Positions 26,718 through 35,876 are shown, counted from the first letter of the stretch. The stretch: 64,000 bases of DNA from Micromonospora sp. NBC_00389 (GCF_036059255.1 NZ_CP107947.1:7068001-7132000), one strand, 5' to 3'. Program-made: numbers and translations. Notes: generated by a model from the letters alone, not told the origin.

Positions 26718-28142
26718 ATGGGCCGCCTGCGCCAGCTCGCCGAGCGCACCCCGGCCGACCGGGAGCGGTACATCGATCTGCTTCGCGCGCTCGCCATCAC
26801 CATGGTCGTTGTCGGACACTGGGGCGTCACGGTGATCGAGCGGGACGACGCCGGCCTGCCCACCGGGCACTCCGCGCTCGGCGACCTGCGGTGGGCGTAC
26901 CCGCTGACCTGGATAGCCCAGGTGATGCCGGTCTTCTTCCTGGTCGGCGGCTACGCCAACGCGGCCTCGCTGACCCGGCTGCGCGCCCGGGGCGGCGACG
27001 CCGCCGGCTGGCTGCTCGACCGCAGCGCCCGACTGGTCCGCCCCACCAGCGTGCTGGTGCTGGTGCTCACCGCCGCGGCTGCGCTGGCCCGGCTGCTCGG
27101 CAGCGACCCGACCCAGATCCGCGAGGTGGTCTGGTTCGCCACCATCCCGCTCTGGTTCCTGGTCGCCTACCTGGCGGTGGTCGCGCTCACCCCACCGATG
27201 TACGCGCTGCACCGCCGCTTCGGTCTCGCCGTCCCCCTGCTGCTGGTCGCCCTGGTCGGTCTCGGCGACCTGGGACGGCTGACCGGGCCGGTGGAGCTGA
27301 GCTACGGCAGCTACCTGTTCGGCTGGCTGGCCGTACACCAGCTCGGCTTCGCCTGGCACGACACCCGCGCCGCCACGGCTGCCGTCGGTGAAACCACCCC
27401 GCCACGTGCGGTGGCCGACGCCGCCGGGCCGTCGGCTACCGAGCATCCACAGGTACGCCGGCGTCGGCTGCCCACCTCCCGACGGGCCGGCCTGGCGTTC
27501 CTGGCCAGCGGGCTGGCCGCGCTGCTGCTGCTCACCGTGCCCGGCCCCTGGCCGGTGGCCATGCTGAACGTGCCCGGCGAGCGGCTGCACAACGCCGGGC
27601 CGCCCAGCCTCGCGCTGCTGGCCGTCGCCGCCGCCCAGCTCGGCCTGATCCTGCTGCTGCGCGGCCCGGCGGAGCGCCTGCTGCGCCGCCGGCGCCCGTG
27701 GCAGCTGGTGATCGGGGTCAACCTGGTGGTGCTGACCGTCTTCCTCTGGCACCTGACCGCCGCGATCCTGCTGATCGGGCTGCTCGACGCGACCGGGACA
27801 CTGCCCACCCCGGCGGTCGGCTCGACCGCCTGGTGGGCGTGGCGGGTGCCCTGGCTGCTGCTGCTCACGGCCGTCCTGGCGGTCCTGGTCGCGATCTTCG
27901 GGCCGGTGGAGGCCCGTAGCGGTCGGCACCGCACCGGGCGCCGGGCCGGCCGGGGCACCACGACCCGCACGGTGCTGACCGTGGCCGGCTACACCGCCGT
28001 GGTGGCCGCGCTGCTGATCAACAGCGTGACCCCGAAAGGCGCCCCGGAGCCGCTCGGCATGCCCGCCCCGGCGCTGCTGGCGTACCTGGCCGGGGCGGGC
28101 GTGCTGCGGCTGCTCAGGTCTGGGTGGGGAACCCGAGGTTGA
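26718..28142 (+). CDS. Acyltransferase-3 family membrane protein
   Basis: A 474-residue protein with about ten hydrophobic segments. The N-terminus RERYIDLLRALAITMVVVGHWG carries the acyltransferase-3 pattern, in which an Arg and a membrane-embedded His are key. FFLVGGYANAASL follows in the next helix. Family members transfer acyl groups to cell-surface sugars or peptidoglycan. A related but distinct protein is encoded at 62.2 kb. A TAGCCT box 6 bases before the ATG and absence of a ribosome site suggest leaderless expression. Its 3' end overlaps the convergent dehydrogenase gene by 29 bases. Confidence 0.85.
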   Translation: MGRLRQLAERTPADRERYIDLLRALAITMVVVGHWGVTVIERDDAGLPTGHSALGDLRWAYPLTWIAQVMPVFFLVGGYANAASLTRLRARGGDAAGWLLDRSARLVRPTSVLVLVLTAAAALARLLGSDPTQIREVVWFATIPLWFLVAYLAVVALTPPMYALHRRFGLAVPLLLVALVGLGDLGRLTGPVELSYGSYLFGWLAVHQLGFAWHDTRAATAAVGETTPPRAVADAAGPSATEHPQVRRRRLPTSRRAGLAFLASGLAALLLLTVPGPWPVAMLNVPGERLHNAGPPSLALLAVAAAQLGLILLLRGPAERLLRRRRPWQLVIGVNLVVLTVFLWHLTAAILLIGLLDATGTLPTPAVGSTAWWAWRVPWLLLLTAVLAVLVAIFGPVEARSGRHRTGRRAGRGTTTRTVLTVAGYTAVVAALLINSVTPKGAPEPLGMPAPALLAYLAGAGVLRLLRSGWGTRG

Positions 28143-29601
28143 CCCCGCCGTGGCGCGGGTCCAGCCACCGGCTGGTGACCACCTTGCCGCGGGTGAAGAA
28201 CCGCACCCCGTCCTCGCCGTGCGCGTGCAGGTCACCAAAGAGCGAGGACTTCCAGCCGCCGAACGAGTGGTATGCCATCGGCACCGGGATCGGCACGTTG
28301 ATCCCGACCATGCCAACCTCCACCTCGTGCTGGTAGCGCCGGGCCGCACCGCCGTCGTTGGTGAAGATCGCCGTACCGTTGCCGTACGGGCTGGCGTTGA
28401 CCAGCTCCACCGCCTCGTCGTACGAGCCGACCCGGACCACGCCGAGCACCGGCCCGAAGATCTCTTCGGTGTAGATCGACATCTGCGGGGTCACCCGGTC
28501 GAACAGCGTCGGGCCCAGCCAGAAGCCATCCGGGTCGCCGTCCGGCGTCACGTCCCGGCCATCGACCACCGGCACCGCTCCGGCGGCCACCCCGGCGTCG
28601 ACGTAGGACCGCACCTTCGCCGCGTGGGCGGCGGTGACCAACGGACCCATGTCGCAGCCCCGCCGGCCGTCACCGGTGCGCAGACCGGCCATCCGCGCGG
28701 CGATCCGCCCGACCAGCGCGTCCGCGACCGGCTCCACCGCCACCAGCACCGAGATGGCCATGCACCGCTCCCCCGCCGAACCGAACCCGGCGTTGACCGC
28801 CGCGTCGGCCGCCAGGTCCAGGTCGGCGTCGGGGAGCACCACCATGTGGTTCTTCGCCCCACCGAGCGCCTGCACCCGCTTGCCGGCGGCGGTGCCGCGC
28901 TGGTAGACGTACCGGGCGATCGGGGTGGAGCCGACGAACGACACGGCCCGCACCTCCGGGTGGTCCAGCAGCGCGTCCACCGCCTCCTTGTCCCCGTTGA
29001 CGACGTTGAGCACCCCGTCAGGCAGGCCCGCCTCGGCGAACCACTCGGCCAACAGCAGCGCCGCGCTCGGGTCCTTCTCGCTCGGCTTGAGCACCACCGC
29101 GTTTCCGCAGGCCACCGCGACCGGCACGAACCACAGCGGCACCATCACCGGGAAGTTGAACGGGGAGATCACCGCGACCACCCCGACCGGCTGCCGGATG
29201 GTGTACGAGTCGACTTCGGTGGAGACGTTCTCGCTGAACGCCCCCCGCAGCGCCGAGGGCAGGCCGCAGGCGTACTCGATCACCTCCAGGCCGCGCTGCA
29301 CCTCGCCGGCGGCGTCGGCCAGCACCTTGCCGTGCTCGGCGGTGATCACCTCGGCGAGCCGGTCCCGGCGGGCGTGCACCAACTCCCGGAAGGCGAACAA
29401 CACCGCCGACCGCTTCGCCAACGACGCGTCCCGCCACGCCCGGGCGGCGCGGGCAGCGGCCTGCACCGCGACGTCGACGTCCGCGGTCGAGGCCAGCTCC
29501 ACCTCGGCGGTACGCCGACCCGTCGCCGGATCGAACACGTCGCCGCGCCGCTCGGAGGTGCCGCCGACCCGCTTACCGTCGATGAAGTGTCCGATACTCA
29601 T
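28114..29601 (-). CDS. mmsA: Methylmalonate-semialdehyde dehydrogenase (CoA-acylating)
   Basis: A 495-residue aldehyde dehydrogenase of the MmsA group, which converts malonate or methylmalonate semialdehyde plus CoA to acetyl- or propionyl-CoA. The catalytic cysteine is C280 in GSAGERCMAISV, FNFPVMVPLW marks the cofactor pocket, and QALGGAKNHMVVLPDADL is a typical block of this subfamily. The start is the ATG (MSIGHFIDGKRV) that overlaps the aminotransferase stop (ATGA). With the aminotransferase it fits breakdown of beta-alanine, beta-aminoisobutyrate or valine. Confidence 0.92.
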   Translation of the reverse strand: MSIGHFIDGKRVGGTSERRGDVFDPATGRRTAEVELASTADVDVAVQAAARAARAWRDASLAKRSAVLFAFRELVHARRDRLAEVITAEHGKVLADAAGEVQRGLEVIEYACGLPSALRGAFSENVSTEVDSYTIRQPVGVVAVISPFNFPVMVPLWFVPVAVACGNAVVLKPSEKDPSAALLLAEWFAEAGLPDGVLNVVNGDKEAVDALLDHPEVRAVSFVGSTPIARYVYQRGTAAGKRVQALGGAKNHMVVLPDADLDLAADAAVNAGFGSAGERCMAISVLVAVEPVADALVGRIAARMAGLRTGDGRRGCDMGPLVTAAHAAKVRSYVDAGVAAGAVPVVDGRDVTPDGDPDGFWLGPTLFDRVTPQMSIYTEEIFGPVLGVVRVGSYDEAVELVNASPYGNGTAIFTNDGGAARRYQHEVEVGMVGINVPIPVPMAYHSFGGWKSSLFGDLHAHGEDGVRFFTRGKVVTSRWLDPRHGGVNLGFPTQT

Positions 29602-30896
29602 GCCGCCACCCCCGCCGAGGAGCGGATCGCGTCGACGAGGATCGCCAGGCCCTCGCGGGCCTCCTCCTCGGTCAGCGTCAACGGTGGACCCATCCGCAGC
29701 ACGTTGCCGTACAGGCCGCCCTTGCCGGCGAGCAGGCCGCCGGCCCGGCACGCCTCGAACACCCGGTTGGTCAGCGCCGGGTCGGGCTCGCTGGAGCCCG
29801 GCCGGACGAACTCGACGCCGAGCATCAGCCCCTTGCCGCGTACCTCCGCGACGCAGTCGAGGCCGCCCACCTCGGCGCGCAGGCCGTCGGCGAGGATCGC
29901 GCCGACGCGGGCCGCGTTCGCCTGGAGATCGTGCTCAAGCAGGTAGTCGAGCACGGCGTTGCCGGCCGCCGTGGAGATCGGGTTGCCACCGAAGGTGGAG
30001 AAGCTGATCGCCGGCACCGACTCCAGCACCTCGGCCCGACCGACCACCCCGGCCAGCGCGAACCCGTTGCCGATGCCCTTGGCGAAGGTGAGCAGGTCGG
30101 GGGTGACCCCGTGTGCCTGGTAGCCCCAGAAGTGCTCCCCGGTACGCCCCCAACCGGTCTGCACCTCGTCGGCGATGAACAGGATGCCGTGCTCGTCGAG
30201 GACCTTCTTCCAGCCCGCGAAGAGGCCGTCCGGCGGGTGCACGAAACCACCGACCCCCTGGATCGGCTCGGCGATCAGCGCGGCCACGTCGCCGGCGGTC
30301 TGCGTCGCCAGCACCTCACGCAGGTCCTCCACCGCCGCGTCGACCTGCTCCTCGGCGCTCAGCCGGGCCAGCAGACCGCGTACCCGGTCGCCGGAGTGCA
30401 GCCAGGCCACCTGGAGCGGGTTGAGCCCGCTGGCCGACCAGTTGCGGTTGCCGGTGACGCCCATCGCCGCGTAGGACCGGCCGTGGTAGCTGTTGCGCAC
30501 GGCCAGGATCTGGTGCGAGCGGCGGTGGTTGGTGGCGACCAGCAGCGCCGCCTCGTTCGCCTCGGTGCCCGAGTTGGTGAAGAACACCCGTGCGTCCGGG
30601 ATGCCGGAGCGCTGCGCGATCTTCTCGGCCAGCTCCACCTGCTGTCGGATCAGGTAGAGCGTCGAGCTGTGCACGATGCCGGTGGCGAGCTGACGCTCGA
30701 CCGCCTCGCGGATCTCCGGAATGTCGTAGCCGATCATGTTGGTCAGCACGCCGCCGAAGAAGTCCAGGTAGCTGCGGCCCTGGGCGTCGGTGACCCGGCG
30801 ACCCGAGCCGGCGACCAACTCGATCGGCTCGGCGTAGTACAACGGCATCCAGGACGGGAGCACGGCCCGGTGCCGGGCCAGCAGGTCGTCGGTCAT
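29598..30896 (-). CDS. Class III aminotransferase (omega-amino acid type)
   Basis: A 432-residue PLP enzyme. FFTNSGTEANEAALL binds the cofactor phosphate, FIADEVQTGWGRTG contains the PLP-ring Asp, and K273 in LTFAKGIGNG is the Schiff-base lysine. Translational coupling to the semialdehyde dehydrogenase strongly suggests that it makes malonate or methylmalonate semialdehyde from beta-alanine or 3-aminoisobutyrate, as in reductive pyrimidine or valine breakdown. No pyrimidine-ring enzymes are adjacent. 4-aminobutyrate or alanine-glyoxylate type activity is possible. Confidence 0.88.
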   Translation of the reverse strand: MTDDLLARHRAVLPSWMPLYYAEPIELVAGSGRRVTDAQGRSYLDFFGGVLTNMIGYDIPEIREAVERQLATGIVHSSTLYLIRQQVELAEKIAQRSGIPDARVFFTNSGTEANEAALLVATNHRRSHQILAVRNSYHGRSYAAMGVTGNRNWSASGLNPLQVAWLHSGDRVRGLLARLSAEEQVDAAVEDLREVLATQTAGDVAALIAEPIQGVGGFVHPPDGLFAGWKKVLDEHGILFIADEVQTGWGRTGEHFWGYQAHGVTPDLLTFAKGIGNGFALAGVVGRAEVLESVPAISFSTFGGNPISTAAGNAVLDYLLEHDLQANAARVGAILADGLRAEVGGLDCVAEVRGKGLMLGVEFVRPGSSEPDPALTNRVFEACRAGGLLAGKGGLYGNVLRMGPPLTLTEEEAREGLAILVDAIRSSAGVAA

Positions 30897-31024
30897 CGTG
30901 GCAACCCTTCAGCGGCATTCGTGGATACCGCACGCTCCCACCGGCGGCCGGTGTGGACAACTGCCACTGTGTAGCGCAGGGCGCGTTCGCTCCTGACAGT
31001 GCGTCAGCCGGGCGACGGCAGTGG

Positions 31025-31825
31025 TCAGCCGGCGGTGGGCAGCGCCGAGCGGCGCCGGGCCACACCGCCGGGAGCCGCCGCGTGCAGCGCCACGGCCACC
31101 AGCGCGAAGGCCACCCAGCCGGCCGCCAGCGCGGCGACCGGCGAATCGTCCTGCCACCGGTGGTACGCCGTCAGGAAACCGACCAGCGCCAGGCTGTTGC
31201 GGGCGAAGTGCCCGGTGAACGCCACCAGGTCGCGGCGACTCTCGATCGCCACCAGCACCCCGGAGTAGGGGAAGGTCACCACCATCGCGCGCAGCAGTTC
31301 GCCCAGCAGCCCGGTGAGCGTCGCGCCGAGCAGGATCACCAGCAGCTTGGCCGGCGCCGGCAGCCGAGTCCGCTGCCCCGCCTCCGCGGGCGGCTCGGCC
31401 TCCGGTGGCGGCTCGGCCTCCGGTGGCGGCTCGACCTTCGGTGACGGCGTCGGGGCGGAGTGCTGCCGGCGCAGCAGCAACATCGTCAGCAACCAGAGCG
31501 CCACGGTGCCGGCCAGCGCTGGTCCGAACGGCACCGGCACGGCCAGCAGGCCGGCGCTGAACGCCACGTACCCGGCGATCCCGGCGGCGTCGGCGAGCAG
31601 GATCGGCCAGCGCAGCCGGTGGTGGGTGACCGCCACGACGACGAAGAACAGGTTGAGGCCGAGCACCCCGAGCAGCTGTGCGCCCTCCACCCGGTGCCCG
31701 GTGCTCACCAGGGCCAGCGACATCGGCAGCGGGAGGCTGTAGACGAACGCCCGCAGGCGTACCGACCGGATCAGGCTGACCGCCCAGACCACCGCCGTCA
31801 CCAGCAGCACGGCGCTCACGGTCAT
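31025..31825 (-). CDS. Unrecognised multi-pass membrane protein with PPPEAE repeat
   Basis: A 266-residue protein with about seven hydrophobic segments and no family I recognise. Four or five helices lie in the first 125 residues. A cytoplasmic-type proline/glutamate linker (PPPEAE repeated near residues 133-148) separates them from a second helical bundle. The start ATG has a GAGGGGCGG site. It follows another unknown gene by 25 bases on the same strand, so the two are probably co-transcribed. Confidence 0.65.
   Translation of the reverse strand: MTVSAVLLVTAVVWAVSLIRSVRLRAFVYSLPLPMSLALVSTGHRVEGAQLLGVLGLNLFFVVVAVTHHRLRWPILLADAAGIAGYVAFSAGLLAVPVPFGPALAGTVALWLLTMLLLRRQHSAPTPSPKVEPPPEAEPPPEAEPPAEAGQRTRLPAPAKLLVILLGATLTGLLGELLRAMVVTFPYSGVLVAIESRRDLVAFTGHFARNSLALVGFLTAYHRWQDDSPVAALAAGWVAFALVAVALHAAAPGGVARRRSALPTAG
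31389..31442. repeat. 18-bp tandem repeat inside a membrane-protein gene
   Basis: Three head-to-tail copies of GGCGGCTCGGCCTCCGGT occur, the first two identical and the third with two changes. They encode the PPPEAE linker and keep the reading frame, so copy number could vary without disrupting the gene. Confidence 0.85.
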
Positions 31826-31850
31826 CGGCGGTCCGCCCCTCTGGTCGCGG

Positions 31851-32720
31851 TCAGTCGAGGAAGGTCGCGGCCTCGACGCAGACCTCGAAGACGTCGGTCA
31901 GCCGGGCCAGGTCGGCGGCGTTGACCGAGAACTGGTTCTCGGTGATCTCGCCGTGCGCGCTCATCACACCCTCCCAGCACGCCACGCCGTCCCACAGGGT
32001 CAGGTTGACGTGCCGTGCGGCCTCCACGACCCCCCACGGCAGCAGCCCCACCCGCACCCCGGCCTGGCGCTGCGCCCGGACCAGCTCGGTCAGCTCGTCG
32101 GTCATCCCGGCGTGCAGGAAGACCCGGGTGATCCGTACGCCCCGGGCCAGCGCCTCGACGTTGGCCGCCCAGTATTGCCGGCCGATGTCGCCGCGCCACC
32201 AGCTCAGCTCGCCGCTGGCCCGCGGCATCACGTTGGTCACCGCGTCCAGCCGCCGGACGCAGTCCCGGGTGGCGCCGAGCAGGTCCTGGCAGTCGTGGCC
32301 CGGCCGGATGATCCGCCCGGCGCGCAGCTGTTCGGTCTCCGCCCGGAACCGCTCGAAGCGGCGCCGGGCCTCCTCGGCGACCCGCGTACCCGGATGCCGC
32401 TCGACCGCCTCCCGGGTGCCCGTGACCACCTCGGGCACCGCGTGCACCAGCCAGGACGGCCCCTCCAGCAGCGTCCGCAGGTGGAAGCGGCGCTCGGCGC
32501 GGGCCAGCGAGTCGACCAGCAGCGAGATGGTGGTGCCCATCAGGCCGGCGAGCAGCGACTCCACCCCGGTCGCCGCGTTGGTCAGATCCAACGTGACGGA
32601 GAGCGAGATCGACAGCAGGATGCCGACCAGCGCGACCGGGTCGGTGTGCGCCAGCAGCCGGACGAACCCTCCCGCCGGACCGACCCGGTCGGCGCGGGGT
32701 CGGCGAAGCAGATCGGCCAT
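31851..32720 (-). CDS. Unrecognised protein with N-terminal membrane segments
   Basis: A 289-residue protein. Residues 25-75 hold two hydrophobic stretches (ALVGILLSISLSVTLDL and ESLLAGLMGTTISLLVDSL). The rest is soluble and rich in arginine. A late section, VRITRVFLHAGMTDELTELV, then QAGVRVGLLPWG, looks like one half of a phospholipase D-like fold, but no HKD motif is present. The ATG has GGGAGGT at good spacing. It heads a two-gene operon with the PPPEAE membrane protein and diverges from the unknown gene at 32.8 kb. Function unknown. Confidence 0.65.
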   Translation of the reverse strand: MADLLRRPRADRVGPAGGFVRLLAHTDPVALVGILLSISLSVTLDLTNAATGVESLLAGLMGTTISLLVDSLARAERRFHLRTLLEGPSWLVHAVPEVVTGTREAVERHPGTRVAEEARRRFERFRAETEQLRAGRIIRPGHDCQDLLGATRDCVRRLDAVTNVMPRASGELSWWRGDIGRQYWAANVEALARGVRITRVFLHAGMTDELTELVRAQRQAGVRVGLLPWGVVEAARHVNLTLWDGVACWEGVMSAHGEITENQFSVNAADLARLTDVFEVCVEAATFLD

Positions 32721-32824
32721 CGACGTACCTCCCGGGCGCTGGCTGCCGCCAGGGTAAGCCGCCCCGCCAACCGGACCGGGCCACGCCGGCCCGCGCCGGG
32801 ACCACCGCTCGGTACGATTCGGCG

Positions 32825-33883
32825 GTGCCCGAGATCCCTGCTCCGCCACCGGTACGGACGGCGGATGGACCGATCGGAATTACGCCGATGACCTCCGGAT
32901 CGGTACTCGTCGGGCCGGACGTGGCGCTGCCCGCCGGGACCGTGGGCGCACCGACCACGGCGATGATCGCGGGGATCGACGGGTGGATCGGCGCCGACCC
33001 GCTGCGCCGGCTTGTCGCCCGCTTCGGTGGCACCTGGCCGGCTGGCGACCTCGCCGACACCCTCGGGTTCCTCGACGAGTTCTCCGCCCGGCACTGGGAC
33101 TTTCGGGGCGGCCGGGAGCGGCCCGACGCCCGGGAGCCGGACCTCGACGCCGGCACCGTCGAGCTGGTACGCGCCGCCGCCGCCGCGCTCGGGCTCGTCC
33201 GGCCCGTGGCACCGGTCAGGTCGGCGTACGCCCACCTGGTCGTGCTGGGCGGTCTGGCGCACGCCTGCCTGCGTCGCGTCGCGTACGCCGCGCACCTGCT
33301 GCGACGTGGGCTGCGGGTGACCGGCGAGGTGGCGGTGCTGGGCAGCTTCCGGCCGCTCTCCGACCTGGAGCACCGGACGTTGGCCGCGGCGGGCGTGCCC
33401 GGCTGCGAGACCGAGGTGGACGCCCTGGACGCGGCGGTCCGGCTGGCGTTCGGGGTGACCGCCCCGGCGCAGGAGGACGGCGTCGACGCGGGCCACGTGC
33501 ACCACTCGTGGTCGTCGCGCACGTACCTGCCAGCCGCTCTGCCGCCGGTGCGGGTGCTGGCCGCGCCGTCAAGCGAGCCGCAGCGTCGGCGCGCGCACAC
33601 CGCGGACACCCAGCGGTTCTGGGCCGGACACGTCCGGCTGGCCCCCGGCGACGCGGTGCTGCTGGTGACCGCGCCGATCTACGTGCCGTTCCAGCACTGC
33701 GACGCGCTGCGCACCCTGGCTGTGCCGTATGGCTGCGGGATCGACACCGTCGGGGTCGACCCCACTCTGGCGGACCTTGCCCGGCTGCCGGAGCCGACCC
33801 TCAGCCCGGGCCGCTACCTGCAGGAGATCCGCTCGGCGATCCGGTCGATGCGCGCCCTGCACACGGTGCTGACCGCCGGCTGA
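32825..33883 (+). CDS. Unrecognised soluble protein, possibly YdcF/DUF218-like fold
   Basis: A 352-residue protein with no signal peptide. VTGEVAVLGSFRPLSDLE and the later block LAPGDAVLLVTAPIYVPFQHCDALRTL recall the strand-loop pattern of YdcF/SanA proteins, but the similarity is only visual. Two histidine-rich stretches (GHVHHSWSS, and PFQHCD) could bind metal or substrate. A TACGAT box lies 6 bases before the GTG start with no ribosome site, indicating leaderless translation. An ATG 63 bases downstream is the alternative start. Function unknown. Confidence 0.65.
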   Translation: MPEIPAPPPVRTADGPIGITPMTSGSVLVGPDVALPAGTVGAPTTAMIAGIDGWIGADPLRRLVARFGGTWPAGDLADTLGFLDEFSARHWDFRGGRERPDAREPDLDAGTVELVRAAAAALGLVRPVAPVRSAYAHLVVLGGLAHACLRRVAYAAHLLRRGLRVTGEVAVLGSFRPLSDLEHRTLAAAGVPGCETEVDALDAAVRLAFGVTAPAQEDGVDAGHVHHSWSSRTYLPAALPPVRVLAAPSSEPQRRRAHTADTQRFWAGHVRLAPGDAVLLVTAPIYVPFQHCDALRTLAVPYGCGIDTVGVDPTLADLARLPEPTLSPGRYLQEIRSAIRSMRALHTVLTAG

Positions 33884-33943
33884 CCGGCGCGCGTCGAGGG
33901 CCGGAGCACGGCGGATCGCCGCGCACCGGCCCGTGGGCCGTGG

Positions 33944-34627
33944 TCAGTTCACGTAGACGGGGCTGTTCCCCTTGGTGGTGTCCCGCACCGGCGAGTACGT
34001 CGCGGAGAAGTACGCGGTGCCGAAGCAGAGGGACGGGCCGGAGAACTTGTTCAGCGGCTGGTTGGTGAAGGTGATCGAGTTGGTGGCGTTGGACGCCGCG
34101 CCGGTGAGGCTGTTGGTGCTGGTCCGGTAGACGCAGGTGATCTGGCCGAGCAGCGTGTTCAGCACGACGGTGCTCTGGATGGGCGCCGCCGCCGTACCGG
34201 AGATCGTGACCACGCCGGCGCTGGTGACCGAGGTGGTGTACGGCAGGTTGTTGACGGTCACGCTGCTCACCCCGGTGGTGCCGAACACGTTGGTGGTGCA
34301 GCTGGTGAAGGTCTGGGCGGTGAGGCTCTCGGTGGCGGTGCCCGGGGCGATCGGGTTGGTCAGCACCTTGGCGCTGAAGCTGGACACGGCGCACTTCAGG
34401 CCGGTGGTGCCGCTGGCGGAGTTGTAGAAGGTGGCGTTGGTGCCGGTCTTGAGGCTGGCCTGGATGACGTCGTTGACGGCGACGGCGGTGCCGCCGGGCG
34501 TGGGGTAGGTCAGCACGTTCCCGGCGAGCGAGGACGACGGGTCGGCGAAGGCCGGCGCGGCGGCTACGACACCGGCCAGCAGTGCGAGGGCAGCGAGGCC
34601 CCCGCCGATTCTTCCGTACCTGGGCAT
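33944..34627 (-). CDS. Secreted protein of unknown function (DUF6230/DUF6114 neighbourhood)
   Basis: A 227-residue exported protein with a clear Sec signal (GGLAALALLAGVVAAAPAFA). The mature part is rich in Thr, Ser, Asn and Val with two pairs of cysteines (SCTTNV, TCVYRT, LKCAV, SLCFG) and a repetitive beta-sheet character, as in surface or envelope proteins. The ATG has AAGGAAG upstream. It is divergent from a TetR gene, as in Streptomyces clusters that also hold DUF6230 and DUF6114 genes. No enzyme motif is seen. Confidence 0.72.
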   Translation of the reverse strand: MPRYGRIGGGLAALALLAGVVAAAPAFADPSSSLAGNVLTYPTPGGTAVAVNDVIQASLKTGTNATFYNSASGTTGLKCAVSSFSAKVLTNPIAPGTATESLTAQTFTSCTTNVFGTTGVSSVTVNNLPYTTSVTSAGVVTISGTAAAPIQSTVVLNTLLGQITCVYRTSTNSLTGAASNATNSITFTNQPLNKFSGPSLCFGTAYFSATYSPVRDTTKGNSPVYVN

Positions 34628-34794
34628 GGTTCTTCCTTCCGGTGGTGGGACGGGATTGAGCGGACCGCACAGGCGGTCACCGCCGGGCGGGGAGACCCGG
34701 GCGGCGATTGTGGCCATCCGCAGTGGACGGCGGTGGTGGAGGGCGTGCCGGGCGGCCGTCGGGGCCGGCTGGCGGTGATGGAGGTGCCGCTGCG

Positions 34795-34893
34795 TCAGCG
34801 GGCGGGCCGGTGTGGCGCACTGCGGCTGAGCCGCGTCACCTGCGCCTCTCCGACCTTGGGAGAGCGCTCGTGGTCGGCGATAATGGCAACCAT
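34795..34893 (-). CDS. Candidate 32-residue peptide upstream of the secreted protein
   Basis: A short frame begins with ATG five bases after a perfect AGGAGG and encodes MVAIIADHERSPKVGEAQV followed by a basic tail ending in PHRPAR. It lies between a strong minus-strand promoter and the secreted-protein gene, about 170 bases upstream of the latter. Third positions are mostly G or C but less so than in long genes. It could be a leader peptide or a small protein. Nothing else is visible in the rest of this 398-base gap apart from the promoter. Confidence 0.4.
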   Translation of the reverse strand: MVAIIADHERSPKVGEAQVTRLSRSAPHRPAR

Positions 34894-34973
34894 CGAGCCC
34901 TCCTTCGACGAGCCAGGGTGACCATCCGGGGAGATCACCAACGGTGACTGCATGCCAACTGAGCGTGCAGAAA

Positions 34974-35003
34974 GTTATAAACCCCGGAGGGTCGCAAAGT
35001 CAA
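34974..35003 (-). promoter_or_regulatory. Strong promoter reading toward the secreted-protein gene
   Basis: On the minus strand TTGACT and TATAAC are separated by 18 bases, close to the consensus for the main sigma factor. The site sits just upstream of the TetR start on the other strand, so a TetR protein bound here would affect both directions. Confidence 0.6.
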
Positions 35004-35025
35004 CGCATCAACGGAGGTCGATAAG

Positions 35026-35796
35026 TTGACCACGCAGAGCCTCCCGCAGCCGGCGCCCCTGCCGGGCGCACGTCCCGGCCGTGACCCGGACCGCGCGATC
35101 AAGCGCGGCCCGCGCCGCGTCTCCGCCGAGGTGGTGGCCGCGACCCAGCGTGACCGCCTCTTCGACGGGCTCGTGCACGAGGTGGCGACGAAGGGCTACG
35201 ACAACGCCCGGGTCAGCGACATCTGCCACTCCGCCGGCGTGACCCGGCCGGCCTTCTACGCCCTCTTCACCGGCAAGGAGGACGCCTTCCTCGCCGCGTA
35301 CCGGCACGGCATCGCCGTGGTGTCACAGCTGATGGAGGGCGCCTACCGCGAGGCCGGCCCGGCCTGGCCGGACGCCGCCCGCGCCGCGCTGCGCACCCTG
35401 CTGGAGGTGTTGGCGAGCGTGCCCGCGTTCGCCCGGATGGCGCTCGTCGAGGTGGACGCGGCCGGCCCGGACGCCCGCCGGGAGCGGGACGCCCTGCTCA
35501 GCAGTTTCCGCCGGTTCTTCGCCGACGCGGGCCCGGGGCCGACGGTCGCCGGCGTGGACCGGGACGCGCTGGTGTCCACGGTGGTCGGCGGGATCTACGC
35601 CACCATCCGTGGCCGGGTGGCGCAGGGTCGTGCGGCGGAGTTGCCACAACTGCTGCCGGTGCTCACCTACGCGGCCACCGCGCCGTTCCTTGGCACCGAC
35701 GACGCGGCCCGGGCGACGCGGCCGATACGCCCGGACGACGGCCCGAGCACGACCGCGCCGTGCGTGTCGCCCAGCGAGGCGACCGTCCACTCCTGA
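35026..35796 (+). CDS. TetR-family transcriptional regulator
   Basis: A 256-residue regulator. After a basic N-terminal extension the TetR helix-turn-helix appears as VATKGYDNARVSDICHSAGVTRPAFYALF (about residues 49-77; helix 3 near TRPAFYALF). The C-terminal domain is all-helical with no known ligand signature. The start is TTG, chosen because GGAGG lies eight bases upstream. It is flanked by the secreted-protein gene (divergent) and the DUF6230/DUF6114 pair (same strand) and is likely to control both. Confidence 0.87.
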   Translation: MTTQSLPQPAPLPGARPGRDPDRAIKRGPRRVSAEVVAATQRDRLFDGLVHEVATKGYDNARVSDICHSAGVTRPAFYALFTGKEDAFLAAYRHGIAVVSQLMEGAYREAGPAWPDAARAALRTLLEVLASVPAFARMALVEVDAAGPDARRERDALLSSFRRFFADAGPGPTVAGVDRDALVSTVVGGIYATIRGRVAQGRAAELPQLLPVLTYAATAPFLGTDDAARATRPIRPDDGPSTTAPCVSPSEATVHS

Positions 35797-35837
35797 TCAT
35801 TCGGGGTCGGAAACCGCAGCGGTTTTTCACTTTGGCC

Positions 35838-35852
35838 GCATTTGACAAATGC
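35838..35852. promoter_or_regulatory. Perfect palindrome, candidate TetR operator
   Basis: GCATTTGACAAATGC is a perfect 7-bp inverted repeat around one central base. It lies 25 bases upstream of the -35 box of the DUF6230 promoter, immediately after the TetR gene. Confidence 0.5.
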
Positions 35853-35876
35853 CGCCCAACTGTCTGCCACACGCTG

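Noticed and set aside
34708..34947. 79-codon plus-strand ORF in the secreted-protein/TetR gap
   Set aside because: No ribosome site, Gly/Arg-rich low-complexity composition, and it overlaps the better minus-strand small ORF.
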